This document shows positions 8,721 to 19,242 of a DNA stretch of 64,000 nucleotides, piece by piece. The DNA is taken from positions 329,185-393,184 of the forward strand of contig LJIA01000002.1 in assembly GCA_001295775.1 (NCBI GenBank), given 5' to 3'. The notes below the pieces were generated by a model. That model made no database searches. It worked only from the letters and a program-made list of their open reading frames with translations, and was not told the origin of the DNA. Numbering within the stretch: position 1 is the first letter of the stretch; each line of letters opens with the position of its first letter. A program made the position numbers and the translations under genes. The DNA is from a beta proteobacterium AAP99 (GTDB taxonomy: Bacteria > Pseudomonadota > Gammaproteobacteria > Burkholderiales > Burkholderiaceae_C).

Positions 8721-9752
8721 CTATCTACACGCCACCACGGCCTCATGCACCAGCGCCGGGCCGCGGTAGATGAGGCCGGTGTAGAACTGCACGAGGCTGG
8801 CGCCGGCATCGAGCTTGGCGCGGGCGTCCGCGCCGCTCATCACGCCGCCCACGCCGATGATGGGCAGCTTGTCTCCGAGTGCGGCGCGCAGCTTGCGGAT
8901 TACGGCGTTGCTGGCCTCGAAGACGGGGGCGCCACTCAGGCCGCCGGTCTCTGTGCCGTGCGGCAGGTGCTTCACGGCATCGCGCGCCACGGTGGTGTTG
9001 GTGGCGGTGATGGCGTCCATGCCGCAGTGCAGAGCGAGCTCGGCAATGCTGCCGATCTGCTCGTCCGTCAGGTCCGGCGCGATCTTCACGGACAGCGGCA
9101 CGCGTCGGGTGCCTGTGCTCAACCTGTCTCGTGCATTGGCCATACCTTCCAGAATCCGGCGCAGTTCATCCACCTCCTGCAGGGCGCGCAGGCCGGCGGT
9201 GTTGGGGGAGCTGACGTTGATGGTGGCGAAGTCCACCAGATCGTGCAGGCGCTCGTAGCAGATGCGGTAGTCATCGAGCGCGCGCTCGTTGGGTGTGTCC
9301 TTGTTCTTGCCCAGGTTCACACCGATCACGCCGCTGTACCTGGGCGCACGGCGATAGCGCGCCAGATTGGCCGCCAGCCGCTCCACACCGTAGTTGTTGA
9401 AGCCCAGGCGATTGATGACGGCATTCGCGTCCGGCAGGCGGAACACGCGCGGCTTGTCGTTGCCGGGCTGCGGGCGCGGCGTCACGCCGCCGAGTTCCAG
9501 AAAGCCGAAGCCCAGGGCGCCGAAGCCCTCGATGCACTCGCCGTTCTTGTCCGCCCCGGCGGCCAGGCCCACGGCATTGGGGAAGTTCAGGCCCATCACC
9601 GTCACGGGTGAGCCTGTCGGCGCGCCGAAGAGCAGCTTGGCCGCGCCGCTGGCGGCCATGGCGTTCAGGCTGGTGAGGGTGAGGGCGTGGGCGTCTTCGG
9701 GCTCGAGCGTGAAGAGCACCTTGCGCGAGAAGGTCGTAAGCAGATCGATCAT
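8721..9752 (-). CDS. pyrD: Dihydroorotate dehydrogenase (quinone), class 2
   Basis: 343 residues, close to the E. coli enzyme (336). Oxidises dihydroorotate to orotate in pyrimidine synthesis, passing electrons to ubiquinone at the inner membrane. The N-terminal amphipathic helix region (LLTTFSRKVLFTLEPEDAHALTL) is the class 2 membrane-association domain. FMN/substrate motifs include AVGLAAGADKNGE, NRLGFNNYG, GVNLGKNKDT, NVSSPNTAGLR (class 2 catalytic serine) and GVGGVMSGADARAKLDAGASLVQFYTGLIYRGP. The start at 9752 was chosen because the frame extends upstream only through low-quality sequence. Nothing suggests a pyrimidine operon nearby. Confidence 0.95.
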   Translation of the reverse strand: MIDLLTTFSRKVLFTLEPEDAHALTLTSLNAMAASGAAKLLFGAPTGSPVTVMGLNFPNAVGLAAGADKNGECIEGFGALGFGFLELGGVTPRPQPGNDKPRVFRLPDANAVINRLGFNNYGVERLAANLARYRRAPRYSGVIGVNLGKNKDTPNERALDDYRICYERLHDLVDFATINVSSPNTAGLRALQEVDELRRILEGMANARDRLSTGTRRVPLSVKIAPDLTDEQIGSIAELALHCGMDAITATNTTVARDAVKHLPHGTETGGLSGAPVFEASNAVIRKLRAALGDKLPIIGVGGVMSGADARAKLDAGASLVQFYTGLIYRGPALVHEAVVACR

Positions 9753-10068
9753 GGGGCCGCATTGTAGGAAGCGGTTCACGCGTGCGCCGAAGCCGCGGTG
9801 GCGCAGTGACTGAAGCCGCGCTCGCCCGCAGGCTCCAGGTGGACCCACCCACACGCGGAAGCTGCTCGCGCTCCCCGGCAGCCCTTGTTCCGGCTGCCTC
9901 CAGCCCCGCTGGTGCGCTGCGCGGCCTGCGACCAAACGCCCGAGCGATTGCGGGTTGCCCCGTAGGCGCAAGACTCGCCAAGCGGGCGGCCGGCGAAGTA
10001 CAACCAGACTCACGTTCACGAATCGCGCGCCGGCACTGCATCGGCTGCGCGGCCCGCAGGAGCCCGCC
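9753..10068. other. Divergent intergenic region pyrD / HtrA-like gene
   Basis: 316 bp between two divergent starts, so it must hold both promoters. It is GC-rich and I could not pick convincing -35/-10 pairs. GAAGCCGCG occurs twice about 28 bp apart near 9787–9823, and AGGAG at about 10058 is the ribosome-binding site of the downstream gene. No gene is supported here. Confidence 0.5.
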
Positions 10069-11163
10069 ATGCCTTCCCCTCGGCCTTCGTCCCCGCAAGG
10101 GTCTGTGCACGCAGCGCGCCGCATGACGGCGCAGTCGCTGATGCGCTGGCTGGCAGCAGCCTGCCTGTTCACGGCGGCGGTGCTGGTCTCGCTGCCAGCA
10201 TTCGCCCAGCGCGGCCCGAGCATCCCCGGTGCGCCCCCGGTCATCTCCACCTTGGACCCAGCCCTGGCCGCGCGCCTGAAGGACAGCGTGGTCTTTCTGC
10301 GTGTGGAGGTGAATGACAACGCCGTGAGCAGCGAGACCCTGGGCACCGAGCGCGGCGGCACCGGCGTGCTGATCGGCTCGAACACCGTGCTCACCGTGGG
10401 CTACCTGCTGCTGGAGGCCGAGCGCGTGCAGGTCATGGGGCCGGACGGCAAGGTCAGCCCCGCCACCCGCGTGGGTTACGACCAGGCGACCGGCCTGGGC
10501 GTGGTGCGCACCCTGCTGCCCATCAAGGGCGTGCCCCTGGAGCTCGGCGAGAGCGACAAGATCGAGGCCAATGCACGGCTGCTCACCATCGGCGCCGGCG
10601 AGCCGGAGGCCTTCGAGTTGGGCGTCATCAGCCGCGAGGCCTTCGTCGCGCCCTGGGAGTACGCGCTGGACCGCGCCATCTACACCTTCCCGCCCGTGAA
10701 CAACTGGAGCGGCGCGGCCCTGGTCAATGGCGAAGGCAAGCTCGTGGGCATCGGCTCCATGCTGCTGGAGCGCACGCGCGGCAGCAACATCCCGGGCAAC
10801 ATGTATGTGCCCACGGATCTCGTGAAGCCCCTGCTCAAGGATCTGGTGGAGCGCGGGCGCGCAAGCGGCCCGGCGCGCGGCTGGCTGGGCATGAGCGTGC
10901 AGGAGACCGCGGGCAACCTGATCGTCTCGCGCGTCACGCGCGGTGGCCCGGCCGATGGCGCCGGCATCCGCCAGGGCGACATCCTGCTCGGCGTGGCCGG
11001 CCAGAAGGTGGACGATCTGCAGGACTACTACCGCAAGCTCTGGGCCGCCGGCCCGGCGGGCACCGAGATCACGCTGCGCATGCTGGTGGCGCGAGAGATG
11101 CGCGAGATCAAGCTCAAGAGCATCGACCGCGTGGATTTCAATCGCGCGCGGGACCTGCAGTAG
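10069..11163 (+). CDS. HtrA/DegP-like PDZ protein with degenerate protease site
   Basis: 364 residues. The start at 10069 has AGGAG six bases upstream; an alternative start at 10123 would give a tidier signal peptide (MTAQSLMRWLAAACLF...). The export signal ends near AFAQ. The trypsin-like domain follows (GTGVLIGSNTVLTVGYLL), then a C-terminal PDZ domain (GWLGMSVQE...GGPADGAGIRQGDILLGVAGQKV). The active site is not canonical: where HtrA has LTNAHVV this protein has LTVGYLL (no histidine), TDLAV is TGLGV (no aspartate), and GNSGGP is NWSGAA (serine kept near residue 214). It is probably a catalytically dead periplasmic binding or scaffold protein. Confidence 0.8.
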   Translation: MPSPRPSSPQGSVHAARRMTAQSLMRWLAAACLFTAAVLVSLPAFAQRGPSIPGAPPVISTLDPALAARLKDSVVFLRVEVNDNAVSSETLGTERGGTGVLIGSNTVLTVGYLLLEAERVQVMGPDGKVSPATRVGYDQATGLGVVRTLLPIKGVPLELGESDKIEANARLLTIGAGEPEAFELGVISREAFVAPWEYALDRAIYTFPPVNNWSGAALVNGEGKLVGIGSMLLERTRGSNIPGNMYVPTDLVKPLLKDLVERGRASGPARGWLGMSVQETAGNLIVSRVTRGGPADGAGIRQGDILLGVAGQKVDDLQDYYRKLWAAGPAGTEITLRMLVAREMREIKLKSIDRVDFNRARDLQ

Positions 11164-11164
11164 A

Positions 11165-11268
11165 TTGCAAAATCGGACAAAGGTAGCAGTCTGCTGAAAT
11201 CCGCCAAGAATGGCGGCTGACAAGCGGGAAGTCGGAATTCCACCTTGTCGAAAAGATCAATTTCGGCC
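11165..11268 (+). repeat. Dispersed 3'-UTR element, copy 3
   Basis: Hairpin CCGCCA-AGAA-TGGCGG (11201–11216) directly followed by CTGACAAGCGGGAAG. Flanked by AAAATCGG on the left and ATTTCGGCC on the right, a second motif recurring in the family. The core lies about 56 bp after the stop of the HtrA-like gene, in the same direction. Confidence 0.75.
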
Positions 11269-11413
11269 TTCATGGACGGCTTGTGCCGGTGGGGCGGCAC
11301 CCAAGCCTTTCGACAGCGCCTGTTCAGCCTGAGCTGAACGCCGCGGGCTACGCTGCGGCAACGCCCTGCGCGGGTCGGCGCCCCTCGGTGCCGCGGCCAG
11401 GGGCCTGCCGATC

Positions 11414-11794
11414 ATGAGCACCCTCAAAGCCAAGCAACCCATTCTTTGGCTGCCGGAGCCCGAAGAGCACGACTACCCGGCCGCGCAGTCCTTTCTCTCG
11501 CTGCTGCTGGCGGACCATCATGCGCTGGCCGCCGTGAGCAGCCTGCGCGCGGCGCCGATGAGCCAGTTCAAGGCCAAGGACATCTTCCGCGCCTCCGGCC
11601 TGTCCACCCTGGGTGTGAGCAACGGCCATGTGGCCAAGGATCTAGACAAGATCGACGCCGGCAAGCCGCTCTCGCCGCTGCTGCTGATGCGCGACTCCGC
11701 CCACGGCCGGGTGGTCGTGGCCGACGGCTACCACCGGCTCTGCGCGGTCTATGAGCGCGACGAAGACGCGCTCATCCCCTGCAAGATCGTCTAG
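11414..11794 (+). CDS. ParB/sulfiredoxin-fold protein of unknown role
   Basis: 126 residues, cytosolic, with no leader. The C-terminal half holds LSPLLLMRDSAHGRVVVADGYHRLCAVYERDE, which resembles the ParB N-terminal / sulfiredoxin fold, where a DGxHRxxA motif binds a nucleotide phosphate. The helix-turn-helix and C-terminal domains of chromosomal ParB are absent. The central segment (KAKDIFRASGLSTLGVSN) is typical of small stand-alone members. Single gene between two copies of the dispersed repeat. A nucleotide-binding or kinase-like role is possible but not shown. Confidence 0.65.
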   Translation: MSTLKAKQPILWLPEPEEHDYPAAQSFLSLLLADHHALAAVSSLRAAPMSQFKAKDIFRASGLSTLGVSNGHVAKDLDKIDAGKPLSPLLLMRDSAHGRVVVADGYHRLCAVYERDEDALIPCKIV

Positions 11795-11854
11795 TCATGG
11801 CCCCGAACGCCTGAGCGAGCCGCTGCGTCGTTTTTACCGAAACGGAGAGTGCCG

Positions 11855-12652
11855 ATGAGCCGCATCCATCTGCTTCGCCGCATGCTGCTGCTGAGCAGCG
11901 CCGCGCTCGGCTTTGCGGCCCTGCTGCCGGCCCTGCACGCCCAGAGTGCGCCATCTGCGGCGCCTGATCCTCCCACGCCCGGGCCGCGCTACGCGATTGC
12001 CTCCGTGCTGGGCGAAGACATCAGCGTCGTCGGCGCGCAGCCCACGGTGGGCACCAGTCTGGACCGCAATCAGCAAACCCGCGTGCCGCTGCCGGATGGC
12101 GGTCTGGACAACGCCTTGATGCTCATGACCGAGCGCCTGTTGCGCACCCAATGCCGCCGCTGCACCGCCAGCTTCCTGCGTGTGGACCCGGCCGCACTCG
12201 GCGTGCCGGCGCTCAGCCTGACGGATGCCGCGCTGGCCCCGGCGCTGGAGGCGGCACGCGCCAGCGGCGCGGACCGGCTGCTGCTGCTCAGCCCGCATCG
12301 TGGCGAGCCCGAGCTGCAGACCAGCCGCGGCGCGGTCGGCCATGGCCATGTGCAGGGCCTGGGCTTCTATCTGGACCGCACTTACAAGCTGCGCCGATCC
12401 GATACCGGCGAGCTGGCGCAGGGCTTTCTGGGCGCCTTTGCGAACTTCCGCGTGCAGGTGATCGATGTGGCCAGCGGCAAGACCCTGCTCAACGAGGCGG
12501 TGCGCACCGGCACCACGCGCTCGGCCGCGCGCGCCGCGGACGGCGACCCCTGGCAGGCGATCCCGGACGACCGCAAGGTGAGCTTCCTCGTGGGCCTGGT
12601 GCGCATGGAGCTGCAGCGCCTGCCGCCGCCCGTGGTGGCGCAACCGGGATGA
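11855..12652 (+). CDS. Exported protein of unknown function
   Basis: 265 residues starting at an ATG with GGAG seven bases upstream; a GTG six bases earlier is less likely. The N-terminus is a clear signal peptide (HLLRRMLLLSSAALGFAALLPALHAQ). The mature part has a CRRC pair near residue 100, a segment RLLLLSPHRGEPEL, and a beta-rich C-terminal stretch (FRVQVIDVASGKTLLNEAVRTGTTRS) that resembles periplasmic proteins reporting a computed value, but no family was recognised. The role is unknown. It lies 60 bp after the ParB-fold gene on the same strand. Confidence 0.65.
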   Translation: MSRIHLLRRMLLLSSAALGFAALLPALHAQSAPSAAPDPPTPGPRYAIASVLGEDISVVGAQPTVGTSLDRNQQTRVPLPDGGLDNALMLMTERLLRTQCRRCTASFLRVDPAALGVPALSLTDAALAPALEAARASGADRLLLLSPHRGEPELQTSRGAVGHGHVQGLGFYLDRTYKLRRSDTGELAQGFLGAFANFRVQVIDVASGKTLLNEAVRTGTTRSAARAADGDPWQAIPDDRKVSFLVGLVRMELQRLPPPVVAQPG

Positions 12653-12669
12653 GCGTATCCGGTCTGCGA

Positions 12670-12745
12670 GACAAATTCGATTTCGGCCATGATGGTGGAA
12701 GCACTCTGATCAGCCAAGAAGTCCGCTGAACAAGCGGAAAGTGCC
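12670..12745 (+). repeat. Dispersed 3'-UTR element, copy 4
   Basis: GATTTCGGCC (near 12679) and the core GAACAAGCGGAAAG (12728–12741). The core is the right arm of TCCGCT-GAACA-AGCGGA. It lies 76 bp after the stop of the exported-protein gene, same direction, upstream of hemE. Confidence 0.7.
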
Positions 12746-12849
12746 CGGTAATGACCATGAATATGTGCGTATTCGGCCATCCAAGTCGGATGTTCTGCGT
12801 GCCGTTGCCCTGACAGCCGTGCCGAACAAGCCGCGCTTACACTCGCCGG

Positions 12850-13980
12850 ATGTTCGCACCCCTTCAAAACGACACTTTCCTGCGCGCCCTGCTGCGCCAG
12901 CCCACGGACTACACGCCGGTCTGGCTCATGCGCCAGGCGGGCCGTTACCTGCCGGAGTACCGCGCCACGCGCGAGGTGGCCGGCAGCTTCATGGGCCTGG
13001 CGACCAACCCGGAACTCGCCTGCGAGGTGACGTTGCAGCCGCTGCGCCGCTACGCGCTGGATGCTGCCATCCTGTTCAGTGACATCCTGACCGTGCCGGA
13101 TGCAATGGGCCTGGGCCTCTCCTTCGCGCAGGGCGAAGGCCCGCGCTTCGCCACGCCGATCCGCGACGAAGCCGCCGTGGCCAGGCTCGCCGTGCCCGAC
13201 ATGGAGAAGCTCAAGTATGTGTTTGATGCGGTCACGCTGATCCGCAAGGAACTCGGTGGCAAGGTGCCGCTGATCGGCTTTTCCGGCAGCCCCTTCACGC
13301 TGGCCTGCTACATGGTCGAAGGTGCAGGCAGCGATGACTACCGTCTCATCAAGACCATGATGTATCAGCGCCCGGACCTGCTGCATCGCATCCTGGAGGT
13401 GAATGCGCAGGCCGTGGCCGCGTATCTCAAGGCGCAGATCGATGCCGGCGCCCAGGCCGTGATGATCTTCGACAGCTGGGGCGGCGTGCTGGCCGACGGC
13501 CTGTTCCAGAAGTTCAGCCTGGCCTACAGCAAGCGCGTGATCGAGCAGCTGCCCCTGCACAAGGACGGCGTGCGCATTCCGTCCATCCTGTTCACCAAGG
13601 GCGGCGGCATGTGGCTTGAGGAGATTGCCGGTGCCGGCAGCGACGCCATCGGCCTGGACTGGACGGCCAACCTGGGCAACGCCCGCGCCCGCGTGGGTGA
13701 TCGCGTGGCCTTGCAGGGCAACCTCGACCCCATGGCCCTGATGGCCGCGCCCGAGCAGCTGCGCGGCGAGGTGGCCAAGGTGCTGGAGAGCTTCGGCCCC
13801 CCGGCCGCTCCCGGTCAACCTGGCGTGGGTCATGTCTTCAACCTCGGCCACGGCATCAGCCAGTTCACGCCGCCGGAAAGCGTGTCCGTGCTCGTGGACG
13901 CGGTGCATGACTACTCCCGCCGCATGCGTGGCGGCGTGCCGGTGCAGCACGAGCGCCTGGCCCAGGACGCTGCTGCCTGA
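12850..13980 (+). CDS. hemE: Uroporphyrinogen decarboxylase
   Basis: 376 residues. Converts uroporphyrinogen III to coproporphyrinogen III in haem synthesis, in the cytosol. Family signatures are [14 protein letters not shown] (substrate-binding arginines), the aspartate region [39 protein letters not shown] and the C-terminal FNLGHGI. At 376 residues it is slightly longer than E. coli HemE (354), with extra sequence at the C-terminus. The stop is two bases before the next start, so the two genes are likely cotranscribed. hemE close to priA is a common betaproteobacterial arrangement. Confidence 0.96.
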   Translation: MFAPLQNDTFLRALLRQPTDYTPVWLMRQAGRYLPEYRATREVAGSFMGLATNPELACEVTLQPLRRYALDAAILFSDILTVPDAMGLGLSFAQGEGPRFATPIRDEAAVARLAVPDMEKLKYVFDAVTLIRKELGGKVPLIGFSGSPFTLACYMVEGAGSDDYRLIKTMMYQRPDLLHRILEVNAQAVAAYLKAQIDAGAQAVMIFDSWGGVLADGLFQKFSLAYSKRVIEQLPLHKDGVRIPSILFTKGGGMWLEEIAGAGSDAIGLDWTANLGNARARVGDRVALQGNLDPMALMAAPEQLRGEVAKVLESFGPPAAPGQPGVGHVFNLGHGISQFTPPESVSVLVDAVHDYSRRMRGGVPVQHERLAQDAAA

Positions 13981-13982
13981 GC

Positions 13983-14720
13983 ATGGCAGTGCGCATGGGG
14001 GCGCCCGGCCCCACGGCGGCCACGGGTGAGATCGTCTGGGTGGCCGGCGCCACGGGGCTGACCGGCCGCGCGCTGGTCGGCCAACTGCTCAATGACCCGC
14101 AAGTGCGGCAGGTGGTGGCGCTGGTGCGCCGCGCCGGCGGCCTGCTCGTGCAGGGCGCGGCGCGGCCGGACAGCAAGCTGGTCGAATGCGTGGTCGACTA
14201 TGCCGAGCCGGACGCCGGCCTGGCCGCCGTGCCCGCACCTGCCGTCCTGTATGTCTGTCTCGGGACGACCCTCCGCGTGGCCGGATCTCAGGCGGCGTTT
14301 CGCAAGGTGGACTTCGATGCCGTGCTGACCGTGGCGCGCGCGGCCCAGGCGCGCGGGGTGCAGCATGTGGGCGTGGTCTCTGCGCTCGGCGCGGACGCAG
14401 GCAGCCGGGTCTTCTACAGCCGCGTCAAGGGCGAGATGGAAGCTGCGCTGCAGGGCCTGAATCTGCCCAGCCTGCACATCGTGCGCCCGTCATTTCTGCT
14501 CGGCGATCGTCAGGAGCGTCGGATTGGCGAGGCGCTCGGCATTGCCGCAGTGCAGTTGTTGCGCCCGGCGCTCATCGGTCCCTTGGCCCAGTACCGGGGC
14601 GTGGAGGTCCAGACGGTCGCGGCAGCGCTGCGAGCGGGTGCTCACCTGCGCAGCGCAGGCGGGCTGCGGGTGTCGCAATCCGAGCAACTCGCTTCGCTCG
14701 TGCTTGAACAAGGGACTTGA
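13983..14720 (+). CDS. Rossmann-fold NAD(P)-binding protein, HTATIP2-like
   Basis: 245 residues. The dinucleotide-binding loop is visible at the N-terminus (WVAGATGLTGRALVGQLL, fitting G-x-x-G-x-x-G). Later blocks are CLGTTLRVAGSQAAFRKVDFDAV and HVGVVSALGADAGSRVFYSRVKGEMEAAL with the Y-x-x-x-K pair of atypical short-chain dehydrogenases. HIVRPSFLLGDRQERR follows. This is the HTATIP2 / nucleoside-diphosphate-sugar-epimerase-like group. The substrate is unknown. Only two bases separate it from hemE, so it is cotranscribed with it. Confidence 0.75.
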   Translation: MAVRMGAPGPTAATGEIVWVAGATGLTGRALVGQLLNDPQVRQVVALVRRAGGLLVQGAARPDSKLVECVVDYAEPDAGLAAVPAPAVLYVCLGTTLRVAGSQAAFRKVDFDAVLTVARAAQARGVQHVGVVSALGADAGSRVFYSRVKGEMEAALQGLNLPSLHIVRPSFLLGDRQERRIGEALGIAAVQLLRPALIGPLAQYRGVEVQTVAAALRAGAHLRSAGGLRVSQSEQLASLVLEQGT

Positions 14721-15020
14721 CGTCGATCGGCGCCACCGTTCCATTTTTTGCAGGTCAGGATTTGACTTATGCACAGAATGCTGCTCTCCCAAGAACCATG
14801 CTCGCTTTCGGCTGAAATGCCTCTGGAGTGCTCGGTTCCTCGTGTAAGTCATTGATTTTTCTAGTTTTTTGATTTGCTCATTTTCTCGGCAAACGCCAAA
14901 ATCGCTTGTGCGGCAAGCACTTAACGCGTTTGTCACGGAATTCTCCACAAAGTTATCCACAGTTTCTGTGGACTTTGAACAAAGCCCTTTGCGCGCAGCT
15001 GTTTAGGCCTCGAACTTAAA
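14721..15020. promoter_or_regulatory. AT-rich region upstream of priA with two DnaA-box-like sites
   Basis: 300 bp, clearly richer in A+T than its surroundings (14830–14960). It holds an exact DnaA-box consensus TTATCCACA at 14953–14961 and a one-mismatch site TTCTCCACA at 14941–14949 in the same orientation. No gene is supported here. It probably contains the priA promoter, and DnaA control of priA is speculation. Confidence 0.45.
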
Positions 15021-17144
<2,124 letters not shown>

Positions 17145-17159
17145 GGCCCGCACCGCGCC

Positions 17160-17210
17160 GTTCGTTAACTGCAGAAATTCCGAGGGAGGCGCACCCTCAA
17201 AAGTTAACAA
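17160..17210. repeat. Nested inverted repeat between priA and the diguanylate cyclase
   Basis: Outer arms GTTAACT (17164–17170) and AGTTAAC (17202–17208) enclose an inner GAGGG...CCCTC hairpin. It lies 20 bp after the priA stop. It could be a priA terminator-like structure or an operator for the downstream gene; there is no T-run. Confidence 0.4.
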
Positions 17211-17350
17211 TCCATCTACACAGGCTTGGGGAGTATTGGGCCTTTCTGCCGGTGCGCACCCCCTTTGTGCGAGGGCGCTCGCTTGCCGCGGCGCAAGATG
17301 CAGGGGCACACTGCACACTCGTCTCAGTGCCTCTGCAAGGCCCGCAACAC

Positions 17351-19120
17351 GTGCCGCTGACAGACCCCTTCTCCGCGTTGTGCAACGCGCTCGATATCGT
17401 CGCCATGCCGATCGCGGTGTGGGGGCGGGACTGCGAGCTGCTGCATTGCAACGCCGAGTTCGAGCGTCTCACCGGCGCCACCCGCGACGAGCTGCTCGGC
17501 CGCACCATCGAACAGCTCTACGGCGCAGGTGCCTGGGAAACTTCCGAGCGCGCCTTTGTCTGCGCCTTCCGCGGCGAAACCGTGGAGTTTGATCGGCTGG
17601 TCTCGGCCTACAACCCGAACCCGGCCGCGGCGGACATGCCGGATCTGCGCAAGGCGCGCTGGCAGCGCATCAAGCTGGCGCCCGCCTCGCGCGACGAGCG
17701 CGGCCAGGTGACTGCGGTGCTCTCCACGGCGGTGGACATCGATGACCATGTGCGCGGCCGTGACTCCGCCGAGCGCAATGCCGGTCGCATCCAGCGCATC
17801 CTTTCGGCGATTGCGCTGCCCATCGGTGGCTGGGACCGCTCCAATCGCCTCGTCTGGTGCAACGACGCCTACTTGACCTGGTCCGGCCAGTCCCGCGAGG
17901 CACTGATCGGCCGCAAGCTCTCAGAGATCTATGGCCAGGGCGCGTGGCAGAGCGCGCGCCAGGCCTTCTGGATGGCCTATACCGGCCAGGCGGCCGAATA
18001 CACGCGGCTGGTCACGCACCAGAACTCGGCACACTGGGTGCGCGTGACGGTGTTCCCGGATACCAACCCGGACGGCCTGGTCGAGCGCGTCTACACGATT
18101 GCCATCGACATCGACGACGAGGTGCGCGCGATCGAGGAGCTGCGTGACAGTCGCCGCAAGCTCGACGGTTTCACCGCCAACATTCCCTACCCGCTGACCT
18201 ATTTCGACAGCAGCTACGTCTACCAGTTTGTGAACCGCGCCTTCGTTGAGCGCAACCAGCTCGACCCGTCGATGGTGATCGGTCGCAAGGTGCCCGAGGT
18301 GCGTGGCGAGCGGATCTGGAAGGAGCACCTGCCCTACGTTCAGGCCGCCCTGCAGGGACGTAGCTCGCACTACGAACGCAAGGTTCGTCTGCCTGATGGC
18401 ACCGAACGCTGGATCCGGTCCAGCTACCACCCGGACATCGACGAGCAGGGCGTGGTGCGCGGTGTGTATGACACCAACATCGACATCGACGAACTCAAGC
18501 GCGCCCAGGAAGTGCTTGCCCGCACGGCCGAGCGCGACCCGCTGACCGATGCCTACAACCGCCGCTACCTCATGCAGCATCTCGATGCAGCCATGGAGTT
18601 TGCGGAGGACCTGCCCTTCGCGCTGGTCTTCGTGGACCTCGACGGATTCAAGGGCATCAACGACACGGCAGGGCACAGCGCCGGCGATGCCGTGCTGCGC
18701 ACCCTGGCCGTACGCTTCGACGCCGCGCTGAAGGAAAAGCCCAGTACCGCCGCCGGCATTTGCGCGCGCTTTGGCGGCGACGAGTTCGTGCTGGTGGTGC
18801 CCATGCCGTCGGACGATGATCTGGCCGATCTGGCGACCCGGATCGTGGATCTGGCCGGCGCGCCGGTGATGGTCGGCAAGCACTTGCTCAGCGTGTCGGC
18901 CAGCGTTGGCGTTGCGCTTGCGCCCAAGCATGCGCGCACGGCGCAGTCCCTGCTGGCACGGGCCGACGAAGCGATGTACCAGGTCAAGGCCACAGGCAAG
19001 GGCCGTTGGCAGATGTGTTCCAGCGGCCCAAGCCTGCCGGCAAACCCGGCCGGTGCGCCGATACTGCCCGTGGGCGGAGCGGGCGGCAACAAGTCCATAC
19101 ACGCCCCGCGCAAGCACTGA
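17351..19120 (+). CDS. Triple-PAS diguanylate cyclase
   Basis: About 589 residues from the GTG at 17351; GTG codons at 17327 and 17252 are alternatives, and the start is uncertain. Three PAS sensor domains follow in order (DIVAMPIAVWGRDCELLHCNAEFERLTG; IALPIGGWDRSNRLVWCNDAYLTWSG; IPYPLTYFDSSYVYQFVNRAFVERN), then a GGDEF domain with ERDPLTDAYNRRYL and an intact ARFGGDEFVLVV active site near residue 475. It makes c-di-GMP from GTP. The RxxD inhibitory site usually five residues before GGDEF is absent (GIC there), so product inhibition is probably lacking. No membrane segments, so likely a cytosolic sensor. The signal is unknown. Confidence 0.88.
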   Translation: MPLTDPFSALCNALDIVAMPIAVWGRDCELLHCNAEFERLTGATRDELLGRTIEQLYGAGAWETSERAFVCAFRGETVEFDRLVSAYNPNPAAADMPDLRKARWQRIKLAPASRDERGQVTAVLSTAVDIDDHVRGRDSAERNAGRIQRILSAIALPIGGWDRSNRLVWCNDAYLTWSGQSREALIGRKLSEIYGQGAWQSARQAFWMAYTGQAAEYTRLVTHQNSAHWVRVTVFPDTNPDGLVERVYTIAIDIDDEVRAIEELRDSRRKLDGFTANIPYPLTYFDSSYVYQFVNRAFVERNQLDPSMVIGRKVPEVRGERIWKEHLPYVQAALQGRSSHYERKVRLPDGTERWIRSSYHPDIDEQGVVRGVYDTNIDIDELKRAQEVLARTAERDPLTDAYNRRYLMQHLDAAMEFAEDLPFALVFVDLDGFKGINDTAGHSAGDAVLRTLAVRFDAALKEKPSTAAGICARFGGDEFVLVVPMPSDDDLADLATRIVDLAGAPVMVGKHLLSVSASVGVALAPKHARTAQSLLARADEAMYQVKATGKGRWQMCSSGPSLPANPAGAPILPVGGAGGNKSIHAPRKH

Positions 19121-19242
19121 AACCCGCATAGGGGCGGCGGACCAGCGTGATAACCTGCGCGCCCTTCCGGCTTGGCGACGCGCATCTTGGCGCTTGCCAC
19201 TCTTATTCCTGAGCCGGCTTCCGCTGTCTTCCCCCAAGACTG

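Noticed and set aside
9753..9990. TTGTAGGAAGCGG plus repeated GAAGCCGCG, resembling the hairpin repeats of xanthomonads and pseudomonads
   Set aside because: No symmetrical partner arm is present and only one site was found, so it was not called a repeat element.
14941..14961. Chromosomal replication origin
   Set aside because: Only two DnaA-like boxes were found, with no dnaA, dnaN, gidA or parAB gene in the window.
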